DNA from: WS-2 sp964650245
GTDB taxonomy: Bacteria; Eisenbacteria; RBG-16-71-46
Assembly: GCA_964650245.1 (NCBI GenBank)
Contig: CAZYQK010000072.1
Span: forward strand, 1-16,219
Direction: 5' to 3'
DNA length: 16,219 nucleotides
Shown: in pieces, positions 7,382 through 14,996 of the stretch
Position numbering within the stretch: position 1 is the first letter of the stretch
How the letters are laid out: each line of letters begins with the position of its first letter
Notes under the pieces: generated by a model
Told to the model about the DNA's origin: nothing
Database searches by the model: none
The model's input: only the letters and a program-made list of their open reading frames with translations
Translations under genes and position numbers: made by a program

Positions 7382-8283
7382 TCCGCCGGGTCCCCCGCGC
7401 CGGCGTCGAGCCGCTCACGGAACGTCGCCGTCCCGAAGCGCTCGGCGATCGCCCTGAGACTCCGCTCGAGGAGTTCGAGCTTGGGCCCAAGCGGCCGCTG
7501 CATCCCCGGGTGCCGGCCGAGTCGCGGGTCCACACCGTCCTCGACGAGGCCGAGAGCGTCCACCGCGTGCAGCGGATAGGAGAGCGGCTCGCCGCGACGC
7601 GCGAAGCCGTCGAGCGTGGCGGCGAAGCGCGCGTCGCTCATCCCGTAGCGCACGGAGTGGTAGACCGGGAATCGCGCCCACGGCGTGACGCTGACCGGGA
7701 ACTCGTGGAGCAGGCGCGTGCCGGCGCGTCTCGTGTGCGGGAAGCGCCGCAGGGTGAACGGCCACGGGCGAAGCGCGAGCACGCCGAGCGGGTCGCGGCT
7801 CTTGAGCGCGAGCAGCAGGCGCGCCGGGAGGAGCAGCGGCGTGGGATAAGCCGAGGCGTCGTAGCGGTAGCCGGCCGCGGCGAGCGCCTCGAGCGTGCGG
7901 CCGGCGATGTCGAAGTTGGGCGCGCGGAAGCCCGACACCTCCTGCGCCCCCGCGGCCTCGAGCCGGCGCTTCGATTCCACCAGCTCTTCGCGCAGGCGCT
8001 CGGGCGCGAGCCGGGCCAGCGCCATCGGGTGCGTGAGCGAGTGGCTCGCGACCTCGTGACCGGCAGCCGCGAGCGCGCGGATCGCGCCCGCCTGTGCCTC
8101 CGAGTCGCGGGCGACCACGAAAAACGTGGCGCGCACCCGATGGCGCGCGAAGAGTTCGACCAGTCGCGGCAGCGCGCGCTCGTAGACCAGCGCGTCGGGC
8201 TTGAGATCGCGCCAGCCGTAGCCCAGCAGATGGAGGTCCACCGGGTCCACGTCCACGCTGACCGTGGCGAACGGACGGGTCAC
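7378..8283 (-). CDS. Polysaccharide deacetylase (NodB-homology, carbohydrate esterase 4-like)
   Basis: It probably removes N-acetyl groups from a cell-envelope glycan with a metal ion. The 301-residue protein has the NodB order: SVDVDP with acidic Asp11 and Asp13, GHEVASHSLTHP with metal-ligand His81 and His85, and GFRAPNFD with Arg120. The C-terminal half (LHEFPVSV through SYPLHAVDAL) matches a subgroup of deacetylases found in exopolysaccharide clusters. There is no signal peptide or membrane segment, so it may act on a cytosolic or lipid-linked precursor. The GTG at 8283 forms a GTGA overlap with the upstream glycosyltransferase stop and has no ribosome site of its own, which argues for translational coupling and a shared substrate (inference). 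The frame stays open far upstream of the GTG, but that part is antisense-style noise over the glycosyltransferase. Confidence 0.88.
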   Translation of the reverse strand: MTRPFATVSVDVDPVDLHLLGYGWRDLKPDALVYERALPRLVELFARHRVRATFFVVARDSEAQAGAIRALAAAGHEVASHSLTHPMALARLAPERLREELVESKRRLEAAGAQEVSGFRAPNFDIAGRTLEALAAAGYRYDASAYPTPLLLPARLLLALKSRDPLGVLALRPWPFTLRRFPHTRRAGTRLLHEFPVSVTPWARFPVYHSVRYGMSDARFAATLDGFARRGEPLSYPLHAVDALGLVEDGVDPRLGRHPGMQRPLGPKLELLERSLRAIAERFGTATFRERLDAGAGDPAE

Positions 8284-9860
8284 GGGGCGCGCGAGGGTGC
8301 GCGGGCGGCGGCGCCCGGGCGTGCGGCCCCGGACTCTCCCGCGAGCGGTGTATCGCTGGCGTTCTCGATCGGCAGGTAGACGTAGCTGGGCTGGGACCGG
8401 TTCCCGGTCACCGGACGAAGTGGATCCGAGATCCAGCCCAACGTGTCGGCCAGCGCGTAGCCCGGTGCAAGCGACTGCCACAAGCTGGACCGGGTTATCG
8501 CCTCGAGCCGTACATCGGTGACGATGGCCGGGCGCCCCGCTCCGTGGCGCAGCGGCTCGAACAACCGCTCGAGGAACTCCGGATCGCGCGCGAGCAGCCG
8601 GTTGCCGCGCGCGCGCGCTACGTCCTCGAGCGCGATCAGGTGGTGCGAGGTGGGCTTCCCCGCCTGCGAGAGATAGAAACCGTGGTAGGGCATCAGCACC
8701 GGCCCCTCGAGCCCGCGCAGCCGTTCGAGCAGCTCGGCGTGCGCCTCGGCCGCGCGGCGGTGCGGCATCTGGTTGCGCACCGGGTAGAGCAGCGGCACGA
8801 ACTGGAGCAGCAGTAATGCGCAGAGCAACACTCCCGGCGCGCGCGCGCCGGGCCCCCCCGCGGTCTCGAGATCGCGCGTCACGCGGTGGAGGCTGAGCGG
8901 TCCCAGGATCGCGAGCGCCACGACGGTCGGGATCATCACGTGGAGCCAGGCGTGCGGGTCGAGCGTGGCGAGCACCCCGGTGCCGATCGCGCCGAGCCCC
9001 GTCCACATCCAGAGCCCCGCGGGGCCGCGCCACGGACGCTCGGCCCGCGCGAGCGAGAGCAGGGTCGGCACCGAAAGCAGCGCCAGCGTGCCGAGAACGC
9101 CGCGGCCCAGGTAGGTCAGGAGGCGGCCAGTGCTCGGCTGCGTCCAGCCGGCTGGCAGGTCGAGCGTGAAGAAGCGGAACCACGGCCCGAGCCACCATGA
9201 GAGCAGCGCGAGGCCGCCGCCGCAGCCCAGGGCGACCGCCAGGGCGAACGCCGGCAGCCGCCGGCGGTCGTTGAATGCGAGATGCGCGATCGCTCCCAGC
9301 ACGAACCACGCGGCGTGCTGCTTGGTGAAGAAGGCGGCTGTCATGAGCAGCGCGGCCGCGAGCGCGCCCGCCGTTCCGCGCGTGAAACGCAGCGTGGCGA
9401 GCGCGGCGAACGAGAGCACCAACATGAGCGAGTCGGGCCGGGCCACGTCGTAGCAGGCCCCGGTGAATCCGAAGGCCATGGTGTAGAGCCCGGCACCCGC
9501 CACCGCCGGCGTCCAGCTCCGGGTCTCGGCGCGCACCACGCTCACGATCAGCGCGATGATGCCGAACGTGGAGAGCAGCGAGATGAGCCGCGGCACCCAG
9601 AAGTGCACCCCGGCCACGCGCGCCAGCACCGAGCTGGCCGCCGCGAAACCCGGCATATACGCGAGCGGGATGAACTCGAGCGAAGGCTCGACGAAGATCG
9701 GCTGGCCGCCGGCCAGGCGGCGCACGTGGTCCATCATCACGCCCTCGATGCAATCCAGCTCGAGCGGATAGACCAGGCGCGCCAGCGTGAGCCCGAGGTA
9801 GAGTGCGACCGAACCGAGCGACACCACCCAGAGCGCGAATCGCGGCAGAGCGCGGATCAT
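8280..9860 (-). CDS. Membrane glycosyltransferase, GT-C fold (GT39/ArnT/PMT-like)
   Basis: A 526-residue integral membrane protein. The first third fits GT-C enzymes, which take a sugar from a polyprenyl-phosphate carrier on the outer face of the membrane: a membrane segment (about 8-30), an acidic first loop with LELDCIEG (Asp36, Glu39), PLAYMP in that loop (65-70), and YDVARPDS (137-144) at the start of another segment. Several further hydrophobic segments run to about residue 360. The C-terminal part (about 370-526) is a soluble domain with a low-complexity Ala/Gly/Pro-rich tail. The donor and acceptor sugars cannot be told from the sequence. The ATG at 9860 has only a poor ribosome site. 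It is coupled to the deacetylase downstream. Its length and layout resemble the glycosyltransferase at 13428, but I see no close sequence identity between them. Confidence 0.8.
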   Translation of the reverse strand: MIRALPRFALWVVSLGSVALYLGLTLARLVYPLELDCIEGVMMDHVRRLAGGQPIFVEPSLEFIPLAYMPGFAAASSVLARVAGVHFWVPRLISLLSTFGIIALIVSVVRAETRSWTPAVAGAGLYTMAFGFTGACYDVARPDSLMLVLSFAALATLRFTRGTAGALAAALLMTAAFFTKQHAAWFVLGAIAHLAFNDRRRLPAFALAVALGCGGGLALLSWWLGPWFRFFTLDLPAGWTQPSTGRLLTYLGRGVLGTLALLSVPTLLSLARAERPWRGPAGLWMWTGLGAIGTGVLATLDPHAWLHVMIPTVVALAILGPLSLHRVTRDLETAGGPGARAPGVLLCALLLLQFVPLLYPVRNQMPHRRAAEAHAELLERLRGLEGPVLMPYHGFYLSQAGKPTSHHLIALEDVARARGNRLLARDPEFLERLFEPLRHGAGRPAIVTDVRLEAITRSSLWQSLAPGYALADTLGWISDPLRPVTGNRSQPSYVYLPIENASDTPLAGESGAARPGAAARAPSRAP

Positions 9861-10010
9861 CTCGCGCTTTGCGGAGGCGGCCCGGACGGCACGGCACGGT
9901 TCACCGCCGTCACTCCTCGCGCCCGGCGGCGAAGTGCCGGAGTTCTACCCGCCGCGCCGCCGCCGCGAGGCACGGTGCCTGATGGTCGTCGTGGATCACG
10001 TTGGGCGGGG

Positions 10011-10040
10011 AGAATACGAGCAATCGGGCGAGCGCGCCAA
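10011..10040 (-). promoter_or_regulatory. Candidate sigma-70-type promoter for the glycosyltransferase-deacetylase pair
   Basis: On the minus strand TTGGCG (10035-10040) and TATTCT (10011-10016) are separated by 18 bases, each matching the consensus at four of six positions. It would start transcription near 10003, about 145 bases before the glycosyltransferase ATG. It lies just past the stop of the lipoprotein gene on the same strand, so read-through from that gene is an alternative. Confidence 0.28.
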
Positions 10041-10072
10041 GCGACTCAGGTCAGTAGGTGGTCGCCGCATGG

Positions 10073-10570
10073 TCAGGGCTTGGGGGGTGATGCAGGCGGC
10101 GCCGGAAGGACGGCGAGCGACGAGTGCCAGTGCGTCCACTTCCAGCCGTCCTTGCCTTTGCGCAGCACGACCGAATTGCGCGACGGCTGCGACATCGTGC
10201 CGCCGTCCGCCATCGTCGCCTTGAAGTCGAACTCTACGGTGCAGTAGGCCATTGTAGAGGTCGCGCGGCAGTCGCACGCGTGGATGTCGAGCTTCGCGCT
10301 CGCCCCCATCTGCTTCAACTGCGCGAATGTCTCCCTGGCGAATTGGACAGCGTCGTCACGCGACCCGAGGCGCACCGGCTTGCCCTCCAGGTCCATCTCG
10401 AAGCCGACGACGTCCTCGGCGAGACCCGCCTTGAATTCCTCCAGGTTCATCGACGCGAAGGCGCCCATCGTCCTTTCCACCTGCGCGCGCACTTCCGGCG
10501 GAGCGGTCGTGGGCTCGGGAGCACAGGCGCCCAGCACCGTCGCGAGCAGAGCCAGCCGTATCCGCCCCAT
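10073..10570 (-). CDS. Small lipoprotein with SnoaL/NTF2-like domain
   Basis: A 165-residue predicted lipoprotein. Residues 1-15 form a short signal sequence (MGRIRLALLATVLGA) ending in a lipobox L13-G14-A15-Cys16, so it should be lipid-anchored after lipoprotein processing. The rest looks like the NTF2/SnoaL (DUF4440-like) fold: an N-terminal helix VERTMGAFASMNLEEF, a FARETFAQLKQM helix, then strands ending in the characteristic GKDGWKWTHWHSS. A Pro-rich tail (about 155-165) closes it. The ATG at 10570 is chosen because GGAGGGAGG stands just before it and it gives the signal peptide; the frame upstream is open to 10861 but not convincing. These domains are structural scaffolds or enzymes with many substrates, so no specific function is assigned. 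It lies upstream of the glycosyltransferase on the same strand, 212 bases away. Confidence 0.82.
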   Translation of the reverse strand: MGRIRLALLATVLGACAPEPTTAPPEVRAQVERTMGAFASMNLEEFKAGLAEDVVGFEMDLEGKPVRLGSRDDAVQFARETFAQLKQMGASAKLDIHACDCRATSTMAYCTVEFDFKATMADGGTMSQPSRNSVVLRKGKDGWKWTHWHSSLAVLPAPPASPPKP

Positions 10571-10574
10571 GGTG

Positions 10575-10583
10575 CCTCCCTCC
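10575..10583 (-). promoter_or_regulatory. Ribosome binding site that fixes the lipoprotein start
   Basis: GGAGGGAGG read on the minus strand, ending four bases before the ATG at 10570. It selects the start that yields a lipoprotein signal peptide. Confidence 0.7.
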
Positions 10584-10613
10584 TGTGGTTGCGTGACGAT
10601 GTTCAATGCATGC

Positions 10614-10630
10614 GTCGGTGGCGCACCGAC
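10614..10630. repeat. Perfect inverted repeat, possible operator or 5'UTR hairpin
   Basis: GTCGGTG gcg CACCGAC is a perfect 7-3-7 palindrome, 44-60 bases upstream of the lipoprotein ATG. The size fits a dimeric repressor site or a small hairpin in the leader RNA. I see no second copy in the window. Confidence 0.4.
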
Positions 10631-10822
10631 AGGGTAGCGCACCACACCTATGGGCGTGCGCGGGCGCCTGACGCGGATGCTGGGCCGCGCGCAGATGTCT
10701 TCCGCTTCTCGTGGGTTGCACACGAACCGGATGGCCGGATCGGCCGTTACCCGTTGTCCGATCGGATTGGCAGCGGACGAGCCCCGACCGCCCGGGGTTG
10801 CGGGGCGCCTCGCGCTACCACT

Positions 10823-10857
10823 AAGCTCCGGCCCGCAACGGGCGGCGGGCGGAGCTT
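10823..10857. repeat. Long hairpin (7 + 6 bp stem, one bulge) in the divergent intergenic region
   Basis: AAGCTCC (10823-10829) pairs with GGAGCTT (10851-10857), and inside it GCCCGC (10831-10836) pairs with GCGGGC (10845-10850), with one bulged G and an 8-base loop. There is no T-tract on either side, so it is not a typical intrinsic terminator. It could be a structured leader RNA or a protein site. Confidence 0.45.
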
Positions 10858-11034
10858 CCATCAGCGGTGCACGCTCGTGGGCCGCTTCAGGCCGCGCTGT
10901 TTCACGCCGATAACGGCTCTGATATCTCTCGCCTCTCGCGGCGTGTCCGCGGCGGCGGCTGTTCTCGGCGAGGCTTCGAAGCGCGGCCCCGCAACCCGCA
11001 TCCGTGCCGTCCGCGCGTCACGGGGGAAGGACTC

Positions 11035-12339
11035 ATGGCCAAGACGGCCGCCGTGATTGGAGGTGGCATCTCGGGGCTCGCAGGCGCGCTGCGCCTGGCC
11101 GGCCTCGGCATCCACGTCACGCTCTACGAGGGCGAGGACCTCCTCGGCGGCCTCGGCACCACCTTTCCCTACCGCGACGGCCACCTCGAGCGCTTCTACC
11201 ACTGCATCCTGCCCCAGGACACCGCGCTCATCCCGCTCATCCGCGAGCTGGGCCTCGAGCCCGAGCTGCTGTGGCGCGAGACCCGCATGGGGTTCATGTA
11301 CCGGAAGAATATTTATCCGCTCAACACGGCGATGGATCTGCTCCGGTTCTCCCCGCTCACGCTGCTCGAGCGGCTGCGCATGGGCTGGATGGGCCTGCGC
11401 ATGCGCGAGCACGGGGCGAACGCCGCGCTCGACGACGTGACCGCGGCCGACTGGGTGCGCGGCCTGGTGGGCGAGCGCGCCTTCGACATCCTGTGGAAGC
11501 CGCTGCTCTCGGCCAAGATCGGCGACCACTACCCGGCGCTGCCGGCGCTCTGGCTCTCGAGCCGCATGAGCCGCGAGCAGAAAACCAAGGCCGAGGTGAA
11601 GGGCTGCCTCACGCGCGGCTACCGCTCGCTGATCGACGCCTTCGAGCGGCAGCTGCGCGAGCGGGGCGCCGCGATCCGCCTCCAGACCCGCATCCGCGCC
11701 ATCGAGCGCGAGGGCGAGCGCATGGCGGTCGTGCTGGAGGACGGGCGCCGCGAGCGCTTCGATCTCGTGGTCTCGACCTCGCCGCTCCCGGTGTTCCAGC
11801 GCATGACCCGGGGCCTTTCGCTCGACCGCGCGCTCGCCGATCTCAAGCTCGACTACCAGGGCGTGGTGAGTGGCGTGTTTCTGCTCGACCGGCCGCTGAC
11901 GTCGTATTACTGGATGCCGTGGGTGGACAGCGGCGCCACCGCGCAGGGCGCGATCGAGATGTCCAACCTGGTTCCGCTCGAGCGCTCGCAGGGCCGCTAC
12001 GTGACCTATCTGGTGAACTACACCCACCGCGACGGCGAGTTGTTCAGTAAGAGCGACGAGGAAACGCTCGCGCTCTACCGGCGCGACCTCGAGGCGCTCT
12101 TCCCCGACGCCGGCCGCGCGGTGGTGGACCAGTTCGTGTTCCGCGCCCCGTACGTGGAGCCGATCTGGAGCGTGGGCTACAGTCAGGTGCGCCCGCCCAC
12201 CAGCGTCATCCCGGGGCGGCTCTACCTGGCGTGCACCGCGCAGGTCTACCCGCGCGTCAACTCCTGGAATTCCTGCTGCGAGGTGGTGGAGGAGATGATG
12301 AAGGGCCTGGTCGTCGAGACGGCGGCGGTTGCGGCGTGA
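11035..12339 (+). CDS. FAD-dependent oxidoreductase, amine oxidase / protoporphyrinogen oxidase-like fold
   Basis: A 434-residue flavoprotein. The N-terminus has the Rossmann dinucleotide motif VIGGGISG (7-14) with Glu32 at the end of the second strand for the adenosine ribose, then a GG-rich segment LLGGLGTTF (37-45). The end (GRLYLACTAQVYPRVNSW, 394-411) sits where amine oxidases have their second FAD motif, but lacks the usual Gly-Asp. From memory, a YLANTxQIYP-like version of this motif marks a subfamily seen in polysaccharide clusters beside GT39 enzymes. UDP-galactopyranose mutase is a distant relative, but this is not a clear mutase. The ATG at 11035 follows GGGGGAAGGA. The next gene, a UDP-GlcNAc 2-epimerase, starts 13 bases after its stop, so a role in nucleotide- or lipid-linked sugar processing is likely (inference); the exact reaction is unknown. 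Confidence 0.82.
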   Translation: MAKTAAVIGGGISGLAGALRLAGLGIHVTLYEGEDLLGGLGTTFPYRDGHLERFYHCILPQDTALIPLIRELGLEPELLWRETRMGFMYRKNIYPLNTAMDLLRFSPLTLLERLRMGWMGLRMREHGANAALDDVTAADWVRGLVGERAFDILWKPLLSAKIGDHYPALPALWLSSRMSREQKTKAEVKGCLTRGYRSLIDAFERQLRERGAAIRLQTRIRAIEREGERMAVVLEDGRRERFDLVVSTSPLPVFQRMTRGLSLDRALADLKLDYQGVVSGVFLLDRPLTSYYWMPWVDSGATAQGAIEMSNLVPLERSQGRYVTYLVNYTHRDGELFSKSDEETLALYRRDLEALFPDAGRAVVDQFVFRAPYVEPIWSVGYSQVRPPTSVIPGRLYLACTAQVYPRVNSWNSCCEVVEEMMKGLVVETAAVAA

Positions 12340-12352
12340 GGGGCATCGCGCG

Positions 12353-13426
12353 TTGAAGATCGCGGTCGTGGTCGGCACCCGCCCCGAAATCATCAAGATG
12401 GCCCCGGTGGTCCGCGCCTGCATCGAGCGGGGCGTGCCGTACACGCTGCTCCACACCGGCCAGCACTACTCGTTCGAGCTGGACGGCGTGTTCTTCCAGG
12501 AGCTGGGCCTGCCGCAGCCCCACCACAACCTGGAGGTGGGCTCGGGCTCGCAGGTCTACCAGATCGGCGCCATCGTGAGCGGCATGGAACGGCTGCTCGA
12601 GACCGAGCGGCCCGAGGTGCTGCTGGTCGAGGGCGACACCAACTCGGTGCTGGCGGCAGCACTCACCGCGCAGAAGATGGGAATCGTGGTCGGGCACGTC
12701 GAGGCGGGGCTGCGCTCCTACGACCGCACCATGCCCGAGGAGATCAACCGCATCCTCACCGACCACCTCTCGGAGTACCTGTTCGCCCCCACCGAGAAGT
12801 CGCGAGCCATCCTGCTGGGCGAGGGCGTGGCGGAATCGCGCGTCCATGTCACCGGCAACACCGTGGTGGACGAGCTGGAACTCCAGCGCCCGCGCGCGGG
12901 CGGGCCGGAGCTGCTCGCGCGATTCGCGGTCCAGGCCGGGCGCTACGCGGTGGCGACCGTGCATCGCGCCGAGAACACCGACGACGAGACGCGCCTGCGC
13001 GGCATCTTCCAGGGACTGGCGGACGCCGCGAAGGCGCTCGACCTATCGGTGCTGGCGGCGCTCCACCCGCGCACCACGGCGCGGCTGGAGGCGCTCGGGG
13101 TGCGAGTGGACGGCGCGGTGCGCACTCTACCGCCACTCTCCTACCTCGACTTCCTCGGGCTCCACGCCCAGGCCGCGCTCACGCTCACGGACTCGGGCGG
13201 ACTTCAGGAGGAAGCGTGCTGCCTGCGCGTGCCGTGCGTCACGCTGCGCGACAACACCGAGCGCCCGGAGTCGGTCGAGGTCGGCGCCAACGTGCTGGCG
13301 GGCGCCGAGCCCGAAAGCATCGTCGCGTGCGCGCGCCGCATGGCCGCGCGCCCGCGCGACTGGGCGAACCCCTTCGGCGACGGGCACAGCGGGCTCCGCA
13401 TCGTGGACCTGCTGATCGGACGGTGA
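12353..13426 (+). CDS. wecB: UDP-N-acetylglucosamine 2-epimerase (non-hydrolysing)
   Basis: It interconverts UDP-GlcNAc and UDP-ManNAc in the cytosol, supplying ManNAc or ManNAcA for surface polysaccharides. The 357 residues show GTRPEIIKM (8-16), EGDTNS (93-98, with Asp95), HVEAGLRS (115-122, with Glu117), MPEE-N (127-132), the histidine in ATVHRAEN (201-208), TDSGGLQEEA (279-288) and RDNTERPE (299-306), all hallmarks of the non-hydrolysing family and at nearly E. coli numbering. The TTG at 12353 gives the normal family N-terminus (KIAVVVGTRPE) and has GAGGGG nine bases upstream, overlapping the preceding stop; a TTG at 12329 would overlap the upstream gene. No UDP-ManNAc dehydrogenase (wecC) lies beside it, so the ManNAc may be used directly. 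The next gene begins one base after its stop. Confidence 0.96.
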   Translation: MKIAVVVGTRPEIIKMAPVVRACIERGVPYTLLHTGQHYSFELDGVFFQELGLPQPHHNLEVGSGSQVYQIGAIVSGMERLLETERPEVLLVEGDTNSVLAAALTAQKMGIVVGHVEAGLRSYDRTMPEEINRILTDHLSEYLFAPTEKSRAILLGEGVAESRVHVTGNTVVDELELQRPRAGGPELLARFAVQAGRYAVATVHRAENTDDETRLRGIFQGLADAAKALDLSVLAALHPRTTARLEALGVRVDGAVRTLPPLSYLDFLGLHAQAALTLTDSGGLQEEACCLRVPCVTLRDNTERPESVEVGANVLAGAEPESIVACARRMAARPRDWANPFGDGHSGLRIVDLLIGR

Positions 13427-13427
13427 G

Positions 13428-14996
13428 GTGAGCCCGGTCGCGGAGCCGGTCGCGCGCGACCATCACGCGCGCCTCGGCATGGGCGCGGCGCTGGCCGGCG
13501 CCACGCTCCTCCGCGCGTGGCACCTCGGCGCGCGCAGCCTGTGGACCGACGAGGGTTCGACCTGGACCGCGGCTTCCTCGAAGCTCCCCGAGCTGATCCG
13601 GCTCTGCGCCCAGAAGGACGCGAGCCCGCCGCTCTTCTATCTGCTCACGTCACTGGCGCTCCGGCTCGGCGACGGCGAGGCCCAGCTCCGCCTGGTCTCG
13701 TTCTTCGCCTCGCTCGGACTGGTGTGGCTCACCTACCGCATCGCGCGCCTCGCAGCCTCGCGCGGCGAGGCCACGCTCGCCGCCGCCATCACCGCGCTCT
13801 CGCCGTTCCAGCTGATGTTCGCGCAGGAAGCCCGCACCTACACCCTGGTCGCGTGCCTCGCCACGCTGTCGCTCTATCTCTTCGCGCGCGGAGTGCTGCT
13901 CGGCCGGCGGCGGGCGTGGATCCCGTTCGTCATCGCCTCGGCGTTCGCGCTCTACACCCAGACCATCGCGCTGCTCGGGGTCGGCGTTCAGGGTGCGTTC
14001 GCGGTGCTGAGCCGCGACGGGCGCCGGCGCTTCGCGCCGTGGCTCCTCGCGCTGGCCGCTGCGGGGGTGCTCTACCTGCCGTGGCTCCTCATCAGCCTGG
14101 CCCAGGCCTCACGGCTCTCGCACAGCCACTGGTACCTGCGCACCCCGGGCGGGCACGAGGTGTTCCAGGTGCTGCGCGCGGTGTTTCTGTCGCCGATCCC
14201 GATTGTGACGCCGTCGCCCGGGGCGCATCTGCCCGGGCTCGACGCGTTCCTGCCGCGGCGCCTCGCGCACCTGTTGCTGATCGCGCTGCCGGGCCTGCCG
14301 CTGCTGGCGGCGCTGCGTTCGGCATGGGCCCCGGCGCCGCGCGGCCCGGTGACGCGCCTCGCACTCGGCGGCCTGTTCCTGCCGCTTGCCGCGGTGTGGC
14401 TGGTTTCGTTCAAGGTGCCGCTCTGGCTACCGCGCTACTTCGTGCTGCTGACACCCATGCTAGCGGTGCTGCTCGCGCGCGGCCTCGTGTCATTGCCGCG
14501 CGCGCTCGGCCGCAGCTGGGCGGCGCTATTCCTGCTCACGGCCGGCTACGCATGCGTTCGCTACGACACCGACTACACCAAGGAGCGGTGGCGCGATGCG
14601 GTGCGGCTGATCACGGAGACCGGCGCCCCCGGCCGGGCCGCGGCGTTGGTCCCGTTCGACGTCGATCCGTTCCGCTACTACAACCGGCGGCAGGCAAACC
14701 CGGTGGCGGCGTTCGAGGTGTCGCACCCCGCGGTGCCGTTTGCTTCGAGCTACACGCCGGAACAGCTGGACCAGATGGAGCGCGCCGCCGCCGAGCTCAC
14801 CGCGGGCTACGACGAAGTGTGGGTAGTTGTGCGCAGCCCCAACTCCGAGGTGCGGCGCGAGCTGGCGCGCCGCGCCGAGCGTGCGGCCGCGGCCGGGCGC
14901 ACGCTGGTCGAGCGCGATTCGCTCGCGGCGGTGGGCGGGCCGCTCCGGCTCGCGCGGTTCCGGCGCGCCGCGGCGGATTCTGCGTTCGCGCGCTAG
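13428..14996 (+). CDS. Membrane glycosyltransferase, GT39/ArnT-like (dolichyl-phosphate-mannose mannosyltransferase family)
   Basis: A 522-residue polytopic membrane protein of the GT-C fold. The first external loop has the conserved SLWTDEGST with Asp41-Glu42, SPPLFYLL (66-73) and later FAQEARTYTL, the pattern of GT39-type enzymes that use polyprenyl-phosphate sugars. Around ten hydrophobic segments extend to about residue 380, followed by a soluble C-terminal domain of about 140 residues (RYDTDYTKERW onward). The GTG at 13428 begins one base after the epimerase stop; an ATG at 13479 is possible but would trim the first membrane segment's lead. Close packing with the epimerase suggests the two work on one glycan, but sugar and acceptor are not shown. 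Its TAG directly abuts the stop of the convergent ATL gene. Confidence 0.85.
   Translation: MSPVAEPVARDHHARLGMGAALAGATLLRAWHLGARSLWTDEGSTWTAASSKLPELIRLCAQKDASPPLFYLLTSLALRLGDGEAQLRLVSFFASLGLVWLTYRIARLAASRGEATLAAAITALSPFQLMFAQEARTYTLVACLATLSLYLFARGVLLGRRRAWIPFVIASAFALYTQTIALLGVGVQGAFAVLSRDGRRRFAPWLLALAAAGVLYLPWLLISLAQASRLSHSHWYLRTPGGHEVFQVLRAVFLSPIPIVTPSPGAHLPGLDAFLPRRLAHLLLIALPGLPLLAALRSAWAPAPRGPVTRLALGGLFLPLAAVWLVSFKVPLWLPRYFVLLTPMLAVLLARGLVSLPRALGRSWAALFLLTAGYACVRYDTDYTKERWRDAVRLITETGAPGRAAALVPFDVDPFRYYNRRQANPVAAFEVSHPAVPFASSYTPEQLDQMERAAAELTAGYDEVWVVVRSPNSEVRRELARRAERAAAAGRTLVERDSLAAVGGPLRLARFRRAAADSAFAR

Larger units (their letters stand above)
10571..11034. other. 464-base non-coding region between divergent genes
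   Basis: This stretch separates the lipoprotein gene (minus) from the FAD oxidoreductase gene (plus). I see no convincing gene in it. It holds a 7-3-7 inverted repeat (10614-10630) and a longer hairpin (10823-10857). No strong -35/-10 pair stands out for either gene; GATAAC at 10909 is a weak -10 candidate for the plus-strand arm. It is the longest gene-free stretch of the window and should hold the promoters of both arms. Confidence 0.6.

Noticed and set aside
10765..10836. A tRNA gene on the minus strand starting GCGGGCC
   Set aside because: A D-arm-like AGCTTAGTGGTAGCGC is present, but the acceptor stem has no partner, there is no TTCGA T-loop and no credible anticodon arm. Kept only as an observation.
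10571..10861. An N-terminal extension of the lipoprotein gene to 10861
   Set aside because: The frame is open, but the ATG at 10570 has a strong ribosome site and yields a proper lipoprotein signal; the extension would bury it.
10861..12456. A 531-codon minus-strand frame over the FAD oxidoreductase
   Set aside because: The plus strand here encodes a recognisable flavoprotein; the antisense translation has no motif and shows the typical GC-rich shadow composition.
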